Assembly (NCBI RefSeq): GCF_041287255.1 | Contig: NZ_JBGGTX010000004.1 | Location: 186,001 to 250,000 of the forward strand | DNA from: Tamlana flava | Lineage (GTDB): Bacteria; Bacteroidota; Bacteroidia; Flavobacteriales; Flavobacteriaceae | Length of the DNA: 64,000 nucleotides | Reading direction: 5' to 3' | Part shown: positions 15,237 to 24,285 of the stretch, piece after piece | How positions within the stretch are numbered: position 1 is the first letter of the stretch | Layout: each line of letters starts with the position of its first letter | Position numbers and translations under genes: made by a program | The notes under the pieces: generated by a model | Database searches by the model: none | What the model was told of the DNA's origin: nothing | What the model saw: only the letters and a program-made list of their open reading frames with translations

Positions 15237-17636
15237 ATGGAATTAATAGTGAAGTTTTTGCCGCTTTTTGGCGTATTGGCTTTGGCGTTTGTATTTATTA
15301 AAAGTGCATGGGTATCAAAGCAAGACCAAGGTGATGAAAAAATGATAAGAATAGCTAAAAACATTGCAGACGGAGCAATGTCATTTTTAAAAGCAGAGTA
15401 CAAAATACTATCTGTTTTTGTAATTGCTGTAGCCATCTTATTGTATTTCAAAGGAAGTTCTGAAGAGGGGTCTAATGGTATGGTTGCGGTATCTTTTATT
15501 GTTGGGGCTATTTGTTCCGCTTTAGCTGGTTTTATCGGTATGAAAGTCGCTACCAAGGCTAATGTTAGAACAACGAGTGCGGCCAGAAGCTCGTTAGGAA
15601 AAGCTTTGGAAGTAGCCTTTGCTGGAGGTGCGGTAATGGGCTTGGGTGTTGTAGGTTTGGGAGTTTTAGGACTTAGCGGACTTTTTATGATTTACAGTGA
15701 AATGGGCTGGGGAACTGCTGAAGTACTTAATGTGCTTTCTGGATTCTCTCTTGGTGCTTCTTCTATTGCATTATTTGCACGTGTTGGAGGTGGCATTTAT
15801 ACTAAAGCTGCCGACGTTGGGGCGGATTTAGTTGGTAAGGTTGAAGCTGGTATTCCTGAAGACCACCCTTTAAACCCGGCTACTATTGCGGATAACGTTG
15901 GTGATAACGTTGGTGATGTTGCCGGTATGGGAGCCGATTTATTCGAATCGTATGTAGGTTCAATAATTGGTACTATGGTGTTGGGTGCGTTTATTGTTAC
16001 GCCAGATTTTAACGGTTTAGGAGCTGTATATTTACCATTGGTTTTAGCTGCTGTAGGTATTGTCATGTCGATAATAGGAACCTTTTTTGTAAGGGTAAAA
16101 GACGGAGGTTCCCCTCATAAAGCATTAAATTTAGGTGAATTTGGTTCAGGATTTTTAATGATTATAGCGTCTTATTTTATAATTACAATGATGCTTCCTG
16201 AAACACAGGAGGGTCTGCCTTACGGGGCACTAGGTGTTTTTTGGGCGGTACTTTGTGGTTTAATAGCTGGTTTTGGTGTTGGGAAAATTACCGAACACTA
16301 CACAGGTATGGGTACAAAACCTGTTAACTCTATTGTTAAACAATCTGAAACAGGATCAGCTACAAACATTATTGCTGGTTTGGGGGTAGGAATGATGTCT
16401 ACTGCTGTACCAATCATATTAATAGCTGCAGCAATTTTAATTTCACATCACTTTGCAGGATTGTATGGGATAGCTATAGCGGCTGTGGGTATGTTAGCTA
16501 ATACTGGAATTCAATTGGCTGTAGATGCTTATGGACCGATTTCGGATAATGCAGGTGGAATTGCAGAAATGGCTGAATTGCCAAGTGAAGTAAGAAAACG
16601 TACAGATAAATTAGATGCAGTTGGGAACACAACAGCAGCTATTGGTAAAGGATTCGCAATAGCTTCGGCAGCATTAACCGCTTTGGCTTTATTTGCAGCT
16701 TTTATGAAAACTGCTGGAGTAGATGCTATTGATGTATCGAGGCCAGATATTATGGCAGGATTGTTAATTGGTGGTATGTTGCCATTTGTGTTTTCTGCAT
16801 TGTCTATGAATGCTGTTGGTCGTGCAGCCATGGCTATGATAGAGGAGGTACGTCGTCAATTTAGGGACATCCCTCAATTAAAAGCCGCATTAGAGGTGAT
16901 GCGTAAATATGACTCAGATATAAGTAAAGCATCAGAAGCCGATAGAAAAATATTTGACGCTGCAGACGGAGTTGCCGAATACGAAAAATGTGTTGAAATT
17001 TCAACCCAAGCTTCTATTAAAGAAATGGTTTTACCAGGTTTGTTGGCTATTGCTGTACCTGTTGCAATTGGTTTTATTGGAGGTGCCGAAATGCTAGGTG
17101 GTTTATTGGCAGGTGTTACAACTTGCGGTGTGCTCATGGCAATATTCCAGTCCAATGCTGGAGGCGCATGGGATAATGCTAAAAAAACCATTGAAGAACA
17201 AGGCAAAAAAGGAACAGATGCACATAAGGCGGCAGTTGTAGGTGATACCGTTGGCGATCCTTTTAAAGACACTTCGGGGCCTTCTTTAAATATTTTATTA
17301 AAATTAATGTCTGTCGTTGCCTTGGTTATTGCACCAAGTATTGCTTTATCTTCCGATGTTGTTACGGCTTATGTTTCAGAAAATAATCAAATGGAAAATG
17401 TTGAGGTTGTTAAAAACGTGAAGGTAGAAATGACCAAAAATGATGATGGAACTGTTAAGGCTATTGTAACTACAATTACAACCAAAGATGGGGAGAAATC
17501 TACTGAATATGAAACTTTTGAAGGTTTGGAAGAAGAAGTAAAAATAAAGATTGAAGCCCTAGAAAAGAATATTGAAAACGGACAAGCCAAAATTAAAAAG
17601 GTGATCAAGTCCGTTGAAAAAGAAGTAGTAAATTAA
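15237..17636 (+). CDS. hppA: Membrane-bound, ion-translocating pyrophosphatase, probably K+-dependent
   Basis: This 799-residue protein has the 16-helix architecture of membrane pyrophosphatases, which couple PPi hydrolysis to H+ or Na+ pumping. The catalytic loop reads AADVGADLVGKVEAGIPEDHP, then NVGDNVGDVAGMGADLFESY; the later AVGNTTAAIGKG has Ala at the position (about 468) where K+-independent enzymes carry Lys, so K+ dependence is likely. Pumped ion specificity is not decided here. Unusually, about 85 residues follow the last membrane helix: a charged, Lys/Glu-rich, partly repetitive tail from about residue 715. It is flanked by its own terminator and independent of ppa. Confidence 0.93.
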   Translation: MELIVKFLPLFGVLALAFVFIKSAWVSKQDQGDEKMIRIAKNIADGAMSFLKAEYKILSVFVIAVAILLYFKGSSEEGSNGMVAVSFIVGAICSALAGFIGMKVATKANVRTTSAARSSLGKALEVAFAGGAVMGLGVVGLGVLGLSGLFMIYSEMGWGTAEVLNVLSGFSLGASSIALFARVGGGIYTKAADVGADLVGKVEAGIPEDHPLNPATIADNVGDNVGDVAGMGADLFESYVGSIIGTMVLGAFIVTPDFNGLGAVYLPLVLAAVGIVMSIIGTFFVRVKDGGSPHKALNLGEFGSGFLMIIASYFIITMMLPETQEGLPYGALGVFWAVLCGLIAGFGVGKITEHYTGMGTKPVNSIVKQSETGSATNIIAGLGVGMMSTAVPIILIAAAILISHHFAGLYGIAIAAVGMLANTGIQLAVDAYGPISDNAGGIAEMAELPSEVRKRTDKLDAVGNTTAAIGKGFAIASAALTALALFAAFMKTAGVDAIDVSRPDIMAGLLIGGMLPFVFSALSMNAVGRAAMAMIEEVRRQFRDIPQLKAALEVMRKYDSDISKASEADRKIFDAADGVAEYEKCVEISTQASIKEMVLPGLLAIAVPVAIGFIGGAEMLGGLLAGVTTCGVLMAIFQSNAGGAWDNAKKTIEEQGKKGTDAHKAAVVGDTVGDPFKDTSGPSLNILLKLMSVVALVIAPSIALSSDVVTAYVSENNQMENVEVVKNVKVEMTKNDDGTVKAIVTTITTKDGEKSTEYETFEGLEEEVKIKIEALEKNIENGQAKIKKVIKSVEKEVVN

Positions 17637-17661
17637 CTAGCTAAACTTTTTTTAGAAAATT

Positions 17662-17690
17662 AACCACGCAAAAAGGCGTGGTTTTTTTTG
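17662..17690 (+). terminator. Intrinsic terminator after hppA
   Basis: AACCACGC (17662-17669), loop AAAAAG, GCGTGGTT (17676-17683) forms a perfect 8-bp stem with a run of eight T's, 25 nt after the stop codon. Confidence 0.9.
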
Positions 17691-17717
17691 TATTTTAGAA
17701 TGTTTTAAATAGGTAGA

Positions 17718-18719
17718 ATGTTTAAAAAAGATCCGCTTCAAATAATTGCTTTTCAAACCTATGGAAAGGCTAATCATTTGTATCTAAGAGGTCGAGCTTT
17801 AGAAGATGAAAGCATCGACTTAGAACAAAAAGGGGCATTTAAGCTGTTGTTCAATGCTTGGAAACGTTTTGAAACGGATGAAATTAAAAATGCCGAACTT
17901 ATAATAAAGGTTGGAAATAGTAAGTTCTTCAACACAAAAACTAATGAAAGGGGATATTTTTTATTGGACGAAAAGGTTGAAAACCTAAGTGCTTTTGCTA
18001 ACGATGAGGGCTGGGTAAACCTTGAGTGCTCGTACAAAAAGGAAAAGTCAAAAAGAACCATTCAATCAAAAAACAGGTTTCCAGCCGAGATGTTAATCCC
18101 TTCAAATAAAGCTTCTTTTGGTATTATTAGTGATATTGACGATACCATTTTATATACGGGAATAGCATCCCCGTTAAAGTGGCGGGTAGTTTTTAATACA
18201 TTGTTGACATCTGCCGGAAAGCGTTTGCCACTTGAAGGCGCCCCAGAGTTTTATAATTTGTTGCACCAAGGAAAAAGTGGAAACGAAGCCAATCCTATTT
18301 TTTATGTAAGCCACAGCCCATGGAATTTATACAGGTATTTAGAGTATTTCTTGAAGAAGCATAATTTTCCGAAAGGCCCCATTATTTTAAGAAACTTTCC
18401 AAAACCATTCACAAGAAAATCTAATCCCAATATACCTCAAAAACAAAAGGAAATTTTAAACTTGCTAAAAACATACCCCAATTTAAAATTCATACTTATC
18501 GGTGATATTGGGGAACATGATCCGTATATTTATTTGGAAATAGCAGAAATGTATCCTGAAAATATCTTAGCTATTTATCTAAGAAGTGTGAACCATAAAG
18601 CGAAAATAAAGAGGGTAAAAGATTTATACGAAAATTATAAAACCACACCAGTACTTTTAGTGGAGCGTAGTGAACAAGCTCTGCAGCATGCAAAAAAGCA
18701 TGGTTTTATAGCTACTTAA
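17718..18719 (+). CDS. App1-type phosphatase (DUF2183)
   Basis: A 333-residue cytosolic protein. After an N-terminal beta-rich region of about 130 residues comes the HAD-like App1 catalytic domain: SDIDDTILYTG with the DxDDT nucleophile motif at 139-143, FYVSHSPWNLYRYLE, and FILIGDIGEHDPYIY near the C-terminus. Yeast App1 is a phosphatidate phosphatase; bacterial members are presumed phosphatases of a lipid or related phosphomonoester. The gene has no obvious partners. It converges with the deoxynucleoside kinase gene and overlaps it by four bases (stop codons interlock). Confidence 0.87.
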   Translation: MFKKDPLQIIAFQTYGKANHLYLRGRALEDESIDLEQKGAFKLLFNAWKRFETDEIKNAELIIKVGNSKFFNTKTNERGYFLLDEKVENLSAFANDEGWVNLECSYKKEKSKRTIQSKNRFPAEMLIPSNKASFGIISDIDDTILYTGIASPLKWRVVFNTLLTSAGKRLPLEGAPEFYNLLHQGKSGNEANPIFYVSHSPWNLYRYLEYFLKKHNFPKGPIILRNFPKPFTRKSNPNIPQKQKEILNLLKTYPNLKFILIGDIGEHDPYIYLEIAEMYPENILAIYLRSVNHKAKIKRVKDLYENYKTTPVLLVERSEQALQHAKKHGFIAT

Positions 18720-19330
18720 AACAGTCCGTGGATTTCAGCATCAATGGTGTTGATTACTAGGCCCAAATCTTCTGGGTTGTCAACAAAGTTAAGGTTGTCA
18801 ACATCAATAATAAGAAGTTTTCCTTTATTGTAACCATGAATCCAAGCTTCGTAACGTTCGTTTAATCGACTTAGGTAGTCAATGCTTATAGAGTTTTCAT
18901 AATCCCGACCTCGTTTGTGTATTTGGGATACTAAATTAGGTATAGAACTTCTTAAATAAATTAAAACATCCGGTCCCTGAACCAAAGACTCCATTAAATC
19001 AAAAAGCGTTTTGTAATTCTCAAAATCACGGTTGGTCATCAAACCCATGGCGTGCAAGTTGGGTGCAAAAATATGGGCATCTTCGTAAATGGTTCGGTCT
19101 TGAATGATATCTTTTCCGCTTTGGCGTATTTGAAGTACTTGCCTAAATCTGCTGTTCAAGAAGTAAACCTGTAAATTAAAACTCCAGCGTGCCATTTGGT
19201 TATAGAAATCATCCAAATAAGGATTGTCCACAACATCTTCAAGTTGGGCTTCCCATTTATAATGTTTTGCCAATAATTTTGTTAAAGTGGTTTTTCCAGC
19301 GCCAATGTTTCCGGCAACAGCAATATGCAT
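18716..19330 (-). CDS. Deoxynucleoside kinase (dAdo/dGuo kinase family)
   Basis: This 204-residue protein matches the deoxynucleoside kinase family in length and motifs. The P-loop is AGNIGAGKTT (6-15), followed by the ED in QLEDVVDNPYLDDFY, the DRT substrate motif at 78-80 with IYEDAHIF, a LIYLRSS strand, and the arginine-rich lid QIHKRGRDYENSI. It phosphorylates deoxynucleosides in the salvage pathway; which base is preferred cannot be told here. It is preceded by a secreted protein gene with a 4-nt gap, in the same direction, and converges with the App1-type gene. Confidence 0.9.
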   Translation of the reverse strand: MHIAVAGNIGAGKTTLTKLLAKHYKWEAQLEDVVDNPYLDDFYNQMARWSFNLQVYFLNSRFRQVLQIRQSGKDIIQDRTIYEDAHIFAPNLHAMGLMTNRDFENYKTLFDLMESLVQGPDVLIYLRSSIPNLVSQIHKRGRDYENSISIDYLSRLNERYEAWIHGYNKGKLLIIDVDNLNFVDNPEDLGLVINTIDAEIHGLF

Positions 19331-19334
19331 AGTT

Positions 19335-20114
19335 TTAATTGATTTTTAATTGCAATTCATGAAGGCTTTCGCTGTCGTAAATATACAAGGTTTCGTTGGT
19401 AAGAGAAAACTGTTTTATTAAAAAATTGGGAGTGGATATGCGAATTGGGTTGCCGTTATTTTTACTTAAATAAAACAGTACATCACCTTTTTTCAACATA
19501 ATGTTTTCGTTACTTAAGCAAAATGAAGTGAACCCATCGTTCTTCATTTTTTTTACAAGACTCCCGAAATAATTGTAAACATATAAAAAGTTTTTAGTGA
19601 GTAAATAACACCAATTGTAATCACTTTTTAAATCTAAAACATCACTTTGAACGGGAGCAGTTTGCGCTCTGGTTTTAAGCTTTTTGTAATCAAAAAGTTC
19701 AAGTTTTTGCGTGTCTTGATTGAACAACCAAATCGTGTTGTCAAAACCTGTAGATATATGTGTGATATTTTTATATGGTGATAGCGTGTTAAAGTCTATT
19801 TTAAAGATTTCGGCTAGCCTATTATCAAGCACAACAACGGTATTAAAGTCTTTATAAAACAGATTGATTTTTAATGGGTTGAACGTATTTGCCGAAAACA
19901 TACTACCCAATTGGAGATTATTATAGGTTGTAGTTTGTTGCTCGCCTTTTTTATATAAAACATTACTTTTAGTGAAATAGATGTTGCCAAAATTGTCTGC
20001 TGAAACGAGTATGTCAATATCCAACTTTGTCTTTTTTATGGATTCTGTTTCAATTGTTTCTTGCGAAAAAATTGGAGTTGATATAAGTAAAAGGAGATAA
20101 AAGACGTGTTTCAT
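19335..20114 (-). CDS. Secreted protein of unknown function, beta-propeller-like
   Basis: A 259-residue protein with a signal peptide (MKHVFYLLLLISTPIFSQ). The mature part is a series of beta strands with recurring motifs of the type FGNIYFTKSNVLYK, NTIWLFNQDTQKLELFDY, WCYLLTKNFLYVYNYFGSL and LYIYDSESLHELQL, spaced about 40 residues apart. This suggests WD40/NHL-like propeller blades, though no catalytic or metal motif is seen. No named family is recognised, but flavobacteria carry similar proteins in front of the deoxynucleoside kinase gene, which starts 4 nt after its stop. The pairing appears to be an operon of unrelated functions; role unknown. Confidence 0.7.
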   Translation of the reverse strand: MKHVFYLLLLISTPIFSQETIETESIKKTKLDIDILVSADNFGNIYFTKSNVLYKKGEQQTTTYNNLQLGSMFSANTFNPLKINLFYKDFNTVVVLDNRLAEIFKIDFNTLSPYKNITHISTGFDNTIWLFNQDTQKLELFDYKKLKTRAQTAPVQSDVLDLKSDYNWCYLLTKNFLYVYNYFGSLVKKMKNDGFTSFCLSNENIMLKKGDVLFYLSKNNGNPIRISTPNFLIKQFSLTNETLYIYDSESLHELQLKIN

Positions 20115-20241
20115 ACAATGTTAAAAGTACAAAAACAGAAGTGTTTTTTGTTAATTAACGCTTAGATTTTGTTGTATTGTATTGAAGTTGAGAAACTTTA
20201 TTTTTTTAGTGTAATTTTTTTTGGAGCTGCACTATTTTTTG

Positions 20242-20272
20242 TTTGATAATATGAATAACTATGATATATTTG
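20242..20272 (+). promoter_or_regulatory. tRNA-Tyr promoter (TTTG-N19-TATATTTG)
   Basis: TTTG at 20242-20245 and TATATTTG at 20265-20272 are separated by exactly 19 nt, an ideal match. The tRNA begins 12 nt after the -7 box. Confidence 0.8.
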
Positions 20273-20283
20273 CCCACGGTTTT

Positions 20284-20366
20284 GGGGAGATACTCAAGCG
20301 GCCAACGAGGACAGACTGTAAATCTGTTGTTTTTTAACTTCGCAGGTTCGAATCCTGCTCTCCCCA
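20284..20366 (+). tRNA. tRNA-Tyr (anticodon GTA)
   Basis: An 83-nt class II cloverleaf: acceptor GGGGAGA/TCTCCCC, D arm with TACTCAAGCGGCCAACGAGG, anticodon stem-loop CAGACTGTAAATCTG with GTA, a long variable arm (TTGTTTTTTAACTTCGC) and T arm CAGGTTCGAATCCTG. Discriminator A; CCA not encoded. The long variable arm is normal for bacterial tRNA-Tyr. Confidence 0.97.
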
Positions 20367-20410
20367 CAAGTATTCAAAACCTACTATTAATTTTTGGTTT
20401 TAAAAGAAAA

Positions 20411-20447
20411 AAAATCCCATTGGAGAAATTTCCAATGGGATTTTTTT
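20411..20447. terminator. Strong bidirectional terminator between tRNA-Tyr and secA
   Basis: AAAATCCCATTGGA (20411-20424), loop GAAATT and TCCAATGGGATTTT (20431-20444) form a perfect 14-bp stem with A and T runs on either side. It can end the plus-strand tRNA transcript and the minus-strand secA transcript (stop at 20466). Confidence 0.92.
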
Positions 20448-20465
20448 ATTTCAAAGATTTATCCT

Positions 20466-23400
20466 CTAATCTTCAACCAAAACCCAATCACCCTTGGTAA
20501 TTAAAGGTTCAGCCTGTTTATATTTTAGGGTTTTGTTTTCGCCACTCATAACGTGTTTGATCGTAACACGGTCGTTGCGCCCAATTTTTGGTTTATCACG
20601 CACTATGGTTTCAACCACTTCAGCCTTACGTTGCGTGTTTCCAGCAGCTCTACTTTGCGCTGCACGTTCATCCATATTAGGAATTTCTTCTTTCGAGGTT
20701 TGGACTTTTTCTTGTTTACGCGCTCTAGCTTCTTGAATGGTACTTTGTGTTTCTTGAGGTAATTCACCTTTAAACAAGAATGAAATAACATCTTTATTCA
20801 CTTGGTCAATCATGGCCTTGAAGAGTTCAAAGGCTTCAAACTTATAAATCAAAAGCGGGTCTTTTTGCTCATGTACAGCCAATTGAACGGACTGTTTTAA
20901 CTCATCCATTTTACGTAAATGGGTTTTCCAAGCATCATCAATAATAGCAAGGGCTATATTTTTTTCAAAATCGGTGATTAATTGCTTGCCATTGGTTTCA
21001 TAGGCTTTTTGAAGGTCTGTAACCACATTTAAGCTTTTGGAGCCATCAGTAAACGGTACTACAATACGCTTAAACTTATCACCTTGATTTTCATAAACAT
21101 TTTTAATAACTGGGAATGCCATGTCTGCGTTTCGAGTCATTTTTTCTTTATAATGTTCAAATGCAGTTTTGTAAATTTTTGAGGTGATTTCTTGGGGCGT
21201 TAATTTTCCGAATTCCTCTTCCGAAATTGGTGAGCTCATTGAAAAATAACGAATCAACTCAAACTCAAAGTTTTTGTAATCGTTGGCGCCTTTGTTAGTT
21301 TCGGCAATACCTTCCGAAGTATCAAAAATCATATTGGCCAAATCCACGCGAAGACGTTCACCGTGTAAAGCATGTTTTCTACGTTTGTAAACCACTTCAC
21401 GTTGGGCGTTCATTACATCGTCATACTCCAATAATCGTTTACGCACCCCAAAGTTGTTCTCCTCAACTTTTTTCTGGGCTCTTTCAATAGATTTTGAAAT
21501 CATGGAATGTTGAATCACTTCACCTTCTTTAAGGCCCATTCTATCCATCATTTTTGCGATACGCTCACTACCAAACAAACGCATTAAATTATCTTCCAAA
21601 GATACATAGAACTGTGAGCTTCCCGGGTCTCCCTGACGACCAGCACGACCACGTAACTGCCTGTCCACACGACGTGAATCATGACGTTCTGTTCCAACAA
21701 TGGCCAATCCACCAGCTTTTTTTACTTCGTTGGATAATTTAATATCCGTACCACGACCCGCCATGTTTGTTGCAATGGTTACTTGGCCAGCGTTTCCGGC
21801 ATCGGCCACAATTTCGGCCTCTTTTTTATGTTGTTTTGCGTTCAAGACGTTGTGTGGTATCTTACGAATACTTAACATTTTGCCAAGCAATTCGGAAATT
21901 TCAACGGAAGTAGTACCAATTAAAACTGGACGACCAGCTTGAGAAAGCTGCGTTACCTCGTCTATAACTGCATTGTATTTTTCGCGTTTGGTTTTGTATA
22001 CCAAATCTTCTTTATCATCGCGGGCTACGGGGCGATTCGTTGGAATTTCAACCACATCCAATTTATAGATTTCCCAGAATTCTCCAGCTTCGGTAACGGC
22101 AGTACCTGTCATACCAGATAGCTTACGATACATTCTGAAATAATTTTGAAGGGTTACCGTTGCAAAGGTTTGTGTGGCGTCTTCAATTTTTACATTTTCC
22201 TTGGCTTCAATGGCTTGGTGCAAACCGTCTGAATAACGACGCCCATCCATGATTCGCCCGGTTTGCTCGTCAACAATCATTACTTTATTGTCAATCACAA
22301 CGTATTGCGTGTCCTTTTCAAATAAAGCATAGGCTTTTAAAAGTTGGTTTAAAGTATGGATGCGCTCTGATTTGACACCAAAATCTTTGAACAGTTCTTC
22401 TTTTAAATTGGCCTCCTCTTCTTTTGAGAGACCTTGTTCTTCAATTTTTGCTATTTCAACTCCTATTTCTGGTAGGATGAAAAAATCTGGATTATCATTT
22501 CCCGAGATATATTCAACCCCTTTATCGGTCAATTCAATTTGATTATTCTTTTCTTCAATAACATAGTACAACTCCGCATCAACTTTGGGCATTTCGCGGT
22601 TATTGTCTTGCATGTAGAAATTTTCGGTTTTTTGAAGCAGTTGCTTCACACCTTCTTCGGATAAAAACTTTATCAACGCCTTGTTTTTAGGCATTCCACG
22701 GTATACACGCAGCAATTGGAAACCACCTTCTTTGGTTTCGCCAGCCGCAATTAATTTTTTGGCTTCGGCCAAAACACCGGTCAAATATTTGCGTTGAACC
22801 GCAACGATATCATCAACTTTTGGTTTTAGTTCATTAAACTCGTGACGGTCACCTTTTGGGATGGGACCAGAAATAATAAGAGGTGTACGGGCATCATCAA
22901 CCAAAACCGAATCCACCTCATCCACAATGGCATAGTGGTGTGGGCGCTGAACCAAATCTTCTGGTGCGTGCGACATGTTATCCCGTAGGTAATCAAAACC
23001 AAATTCGTTGTTTGTTCCGTAGGTAATATCGGCATTGTAAGCTTTTCTGCGCGCAGCTGAGTTGGGTTGATGGTAATCAATACAATCTACACTTAAGCCA
23101 TGAAACTCGAAAATTGGAGCCATCCAAGCGCTATCACGTTTGGCCAAATAATCGTTGACCGTTACAAGGTGTACGCCTTTACCAGCCAGCGCATTTAGGT
23201 AAACAGGTAGGGTAGCCACAAGCGTTTTACCTTCACCTGTTTGCATTTCGGCAATTTTGCCCTGGTGCAATGCAATACCACCTATTAACTGTACATCGTA
23301 ATGCACCATATCCCAGGTAATGGGTTTTCCCGCGGCATCCCAAGAGTTTGCCCAAACAGCTTTGTCGTCTTCTAGAACAACATAGTCTTTTTCACCAGAA

Positions 23401-23819
23401 AGTGCTCGGTCGAATTCATTGGCAGTTACTGTTATTGAAGTGCTGTTTACAAAGCGTTTTGCCGTTTCTTTTACAACCGCAAAAGCTTCGGGCAAAATAT
23501 CGTTCAAAACATCTTCGGTAATCTTGTAAGCGTCATCTTTAAGGCTGTCTATTTGCTCGTAAATATCTTCACGTTGGTCAATGTCTTCGGTGTTTTCAGC
23601 CTCTTGTAAAAGATTTGCGATTTGGTCATTAATATCTTTATTTGCCTCTGCAATTTTGGCCTTAAACTCTGCGGTTTTAGCTCTTAATTCGTCATGGCTT
23701 AAGGCTTCCAAAGCCTTTTCAAAGGTTTTGATTTTATCAACTAAAGGGGTTATGGCTTTTACATCTTGTTTTGATTTGTCGCCAACAAATACCTTTAGAA
23801 TGGAATCTAAAAAATTCAT
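20466..23819 (-). CDS. secA: Preprotein translocase subunit SecA
   Basis: This 1117-residue ATPase drives protein export through SecYEG. Walker A reads MQTGEGKTLVATLP near residue 195, the DEVDSVLVDDARTPLIISG region lies near 300, and the second nucleotide-binding fold contains NMAGRGTDIKL and RRVDRQLRGRAGRQGDPG. It is longer than E. coli SecA (901) owing to insertions that are usual in Bacteroidetes, including an acidic helical stretch around residues 75-110. The C-terminus ends in a basic/beta segment (KPKIGRNDRVTIKHVMSG) and lacks the Cys-rich zinc motif of the E. coli enzyme. It stands alone between terminators. Confidence 0.97.
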   Translation of the reverse strand: MNFLDSILKVFVGDKSKQDVKAITPLVDKIKTFEKALEALSHDELRAKTAEFKAKIAEANKDINDQIANLLQEAENTEDIDQREDIYEQIDSLKDDAYKITEDVLNDILPEAFAVVKETAKRFVNSTSITVTANEFDRALSGEKDYVVLEDDKAVWANSWDAAGKPITWDMVHYDVQLIGGIALHQGKIAEMQTGEGKTLVATLPVYLNALAGKGVHLVTVNDYLAKRDSAWMAPIFEFHGLSVDCIDYHQPNSAARRKAYNADITYGTNNEFGFDYLRDNMSHAPEDLVQRPHHYAIVDEVDSVLVDDARTPLIISGPIPKGDRHEFNELKPKVDDIVAVQRKYLTGVLAEAKKLIAAGETKEGGFQLLRVYRGMPKNKALIKFLSEEGVKQLLQKTENFYMQDNNREMPKVDAELYYVIEEKNNQIELTDKGVEYISGNDNPDFFILPEIGVEIAKIEEQGLSKEEEANLKEELFKDFGVKSERIHTLNQLLKAYALFEKDTQYVVIDNKVMIVDEQTGRIMDGRRYSDGLHQAIEAKENVKIEDATQTFATVTLQNYFRMYRKLSGMTGTAVTEAGEFWEIYKLDVVEIPTNRPVARDDKEDLVYKTKREKYNAVIDEVTQLSQAGRPVLIGTTSVEISELLGKMLSIRKIPHNVLNAKQHKKEAEIVADAGNAGQVTIATNMAGRGTDIKLSNEVKKAGGLAIVGTERHDSRRVDRQLRGRAGRQGDPGSSQFYVSLEDNLMRLFGSERIAKMMDRMGLKEGEVIQHSMISKSIERAQKKVEENNFGVRKRLLEYDDVMNAQREVVYKRRKHALHGERLRVDLANMIFDTSEGIAETNKGANDYKNFEFELIRYFSMSSPISEEEFGKLTPQEITSKIYKTAFEHYKEKMTRNADMAFPVIKNVYENQGDKFKRIVVPFTDGSKSLNVVTDLQKAYETNGKQLITDFEKNIALAIIDDAWKTHLRKMDELKQSVQLAVHEQKDPLLIYKFEAFELFKAMIDQVNKDVISFLFKGELPQETQSTIQEARARKQEKVQTSKEEIPNMDERAAQSRAAGNTQRKAEVVETIVRDKPKIGRNDRVTIKHVMSGENKTLKYKQAEPLITKGDWVLVED

Positions 23820-23902
23820 GTGTTTATGTTTTATGGTTACACTATTTTGCTAGTGCAGCTCTTGTTTGTTTATTCTATTTTTGAAGTATCTCAAATAACA
23901 AT

Positions 23903-23910
23903 CAAAGATA
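23903..23910 (-). promoter_or_regulatory. Possible -7 box (TATCTTTG) of secA
   Basis: Plus-strand CAAAGATA reads TATCTTTG on the minus strand, about 84 nt before the secA ATG. No good -33 TTTG lies at the standard distance, so this is a partial match. Confidence 0.4.
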
Positions 23911-23946
23911 CATTATGTTATGATTCTATAAAGATTTACGACAAAA

Positions 23947-23971
23947 AAAAAGCCTCAGATCGAGACTTTTT
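23947..23971 (-). terminator. Terminator downstream of the DUF2795 gene
   Basis: On the minus strand AAAAAGTCTC, loop GATCT, GAGGCTTTTT (one G-U pair) is followed by more T's. It lies 23 nt after the stop at 23994 and just upstream of the secA promoter region. Confidence 0.75.
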
Positions 23972-23993
23972 AACTATTCTTAATGCTTTTATT

Positions 23994-24215
23994 TTAATAT
24001 TCATCTTCGTTCCAAAGATAATCTTCGTCTGTAGGGTAATCTGACCAAATTTCCTCAATCGAATCGTATGAATCGCCTTCATCCTCGATTGACTGTAAAT
24101 TTTCAACAACCTCCAATGGAGCACCCGTTCTAATAGCGTAATCTATTAATTCGTCTTTTGTTGCTGGCCAAGGCGCATCACTTAAATAAGATGCTAATTC
24201 TAAAGTCCAATACAT
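23994..24215 (-). CDS. DUF2795 domain small acidic protein
   Basis: A 73-residue protein with the short DUF2795 helical domain: WTLELASYLSDAPWPATKDEL, then IDYAIRTGAPLEVVENLQSI, ending in a strongly acidic tail (DYPTDEDYLWNEDEY). Proteins of this kind are widespread and conserved in flavobacteria without an assigned role. The gene is monocistronic, with a promoter (TATTTTTG at 24240-24247) about 25 nt upstream and its own terminator. Confidence 0.85.
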   Translation of the reverse strand: MYWTLELASYLSDAPWPATKDELIDYAIRTGAPLEVVENLQSIEDEGDSYDSIEEIWSDYPTDEDYLWNEDEY

Positions 24216-24239
24216 TTCTTTATGCGTTTAATTTTTTTG

Positions 24240-24269
24240 CAAAAATAAATTTTTAGTTCAAACAGACAA
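24240..24269 (-). promoter_or_regulatory. Promoter of the DUF2795 gene
   Basis: Minus strand: TTG (plus 24267-24269), 19 nt, TATTTTTG (plus 24240-24247). The box lies 24 nt before the ATG. Confidence 0.65.
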
Positions 24270-24285
24270 GGAAAAAATGAAATAT

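Noticed and set aside
15797..16066. Open frames on the minus strand across hppA
   Set aside because: They are antisense to a conserved pump gene and reflect its codon bias; no family match.
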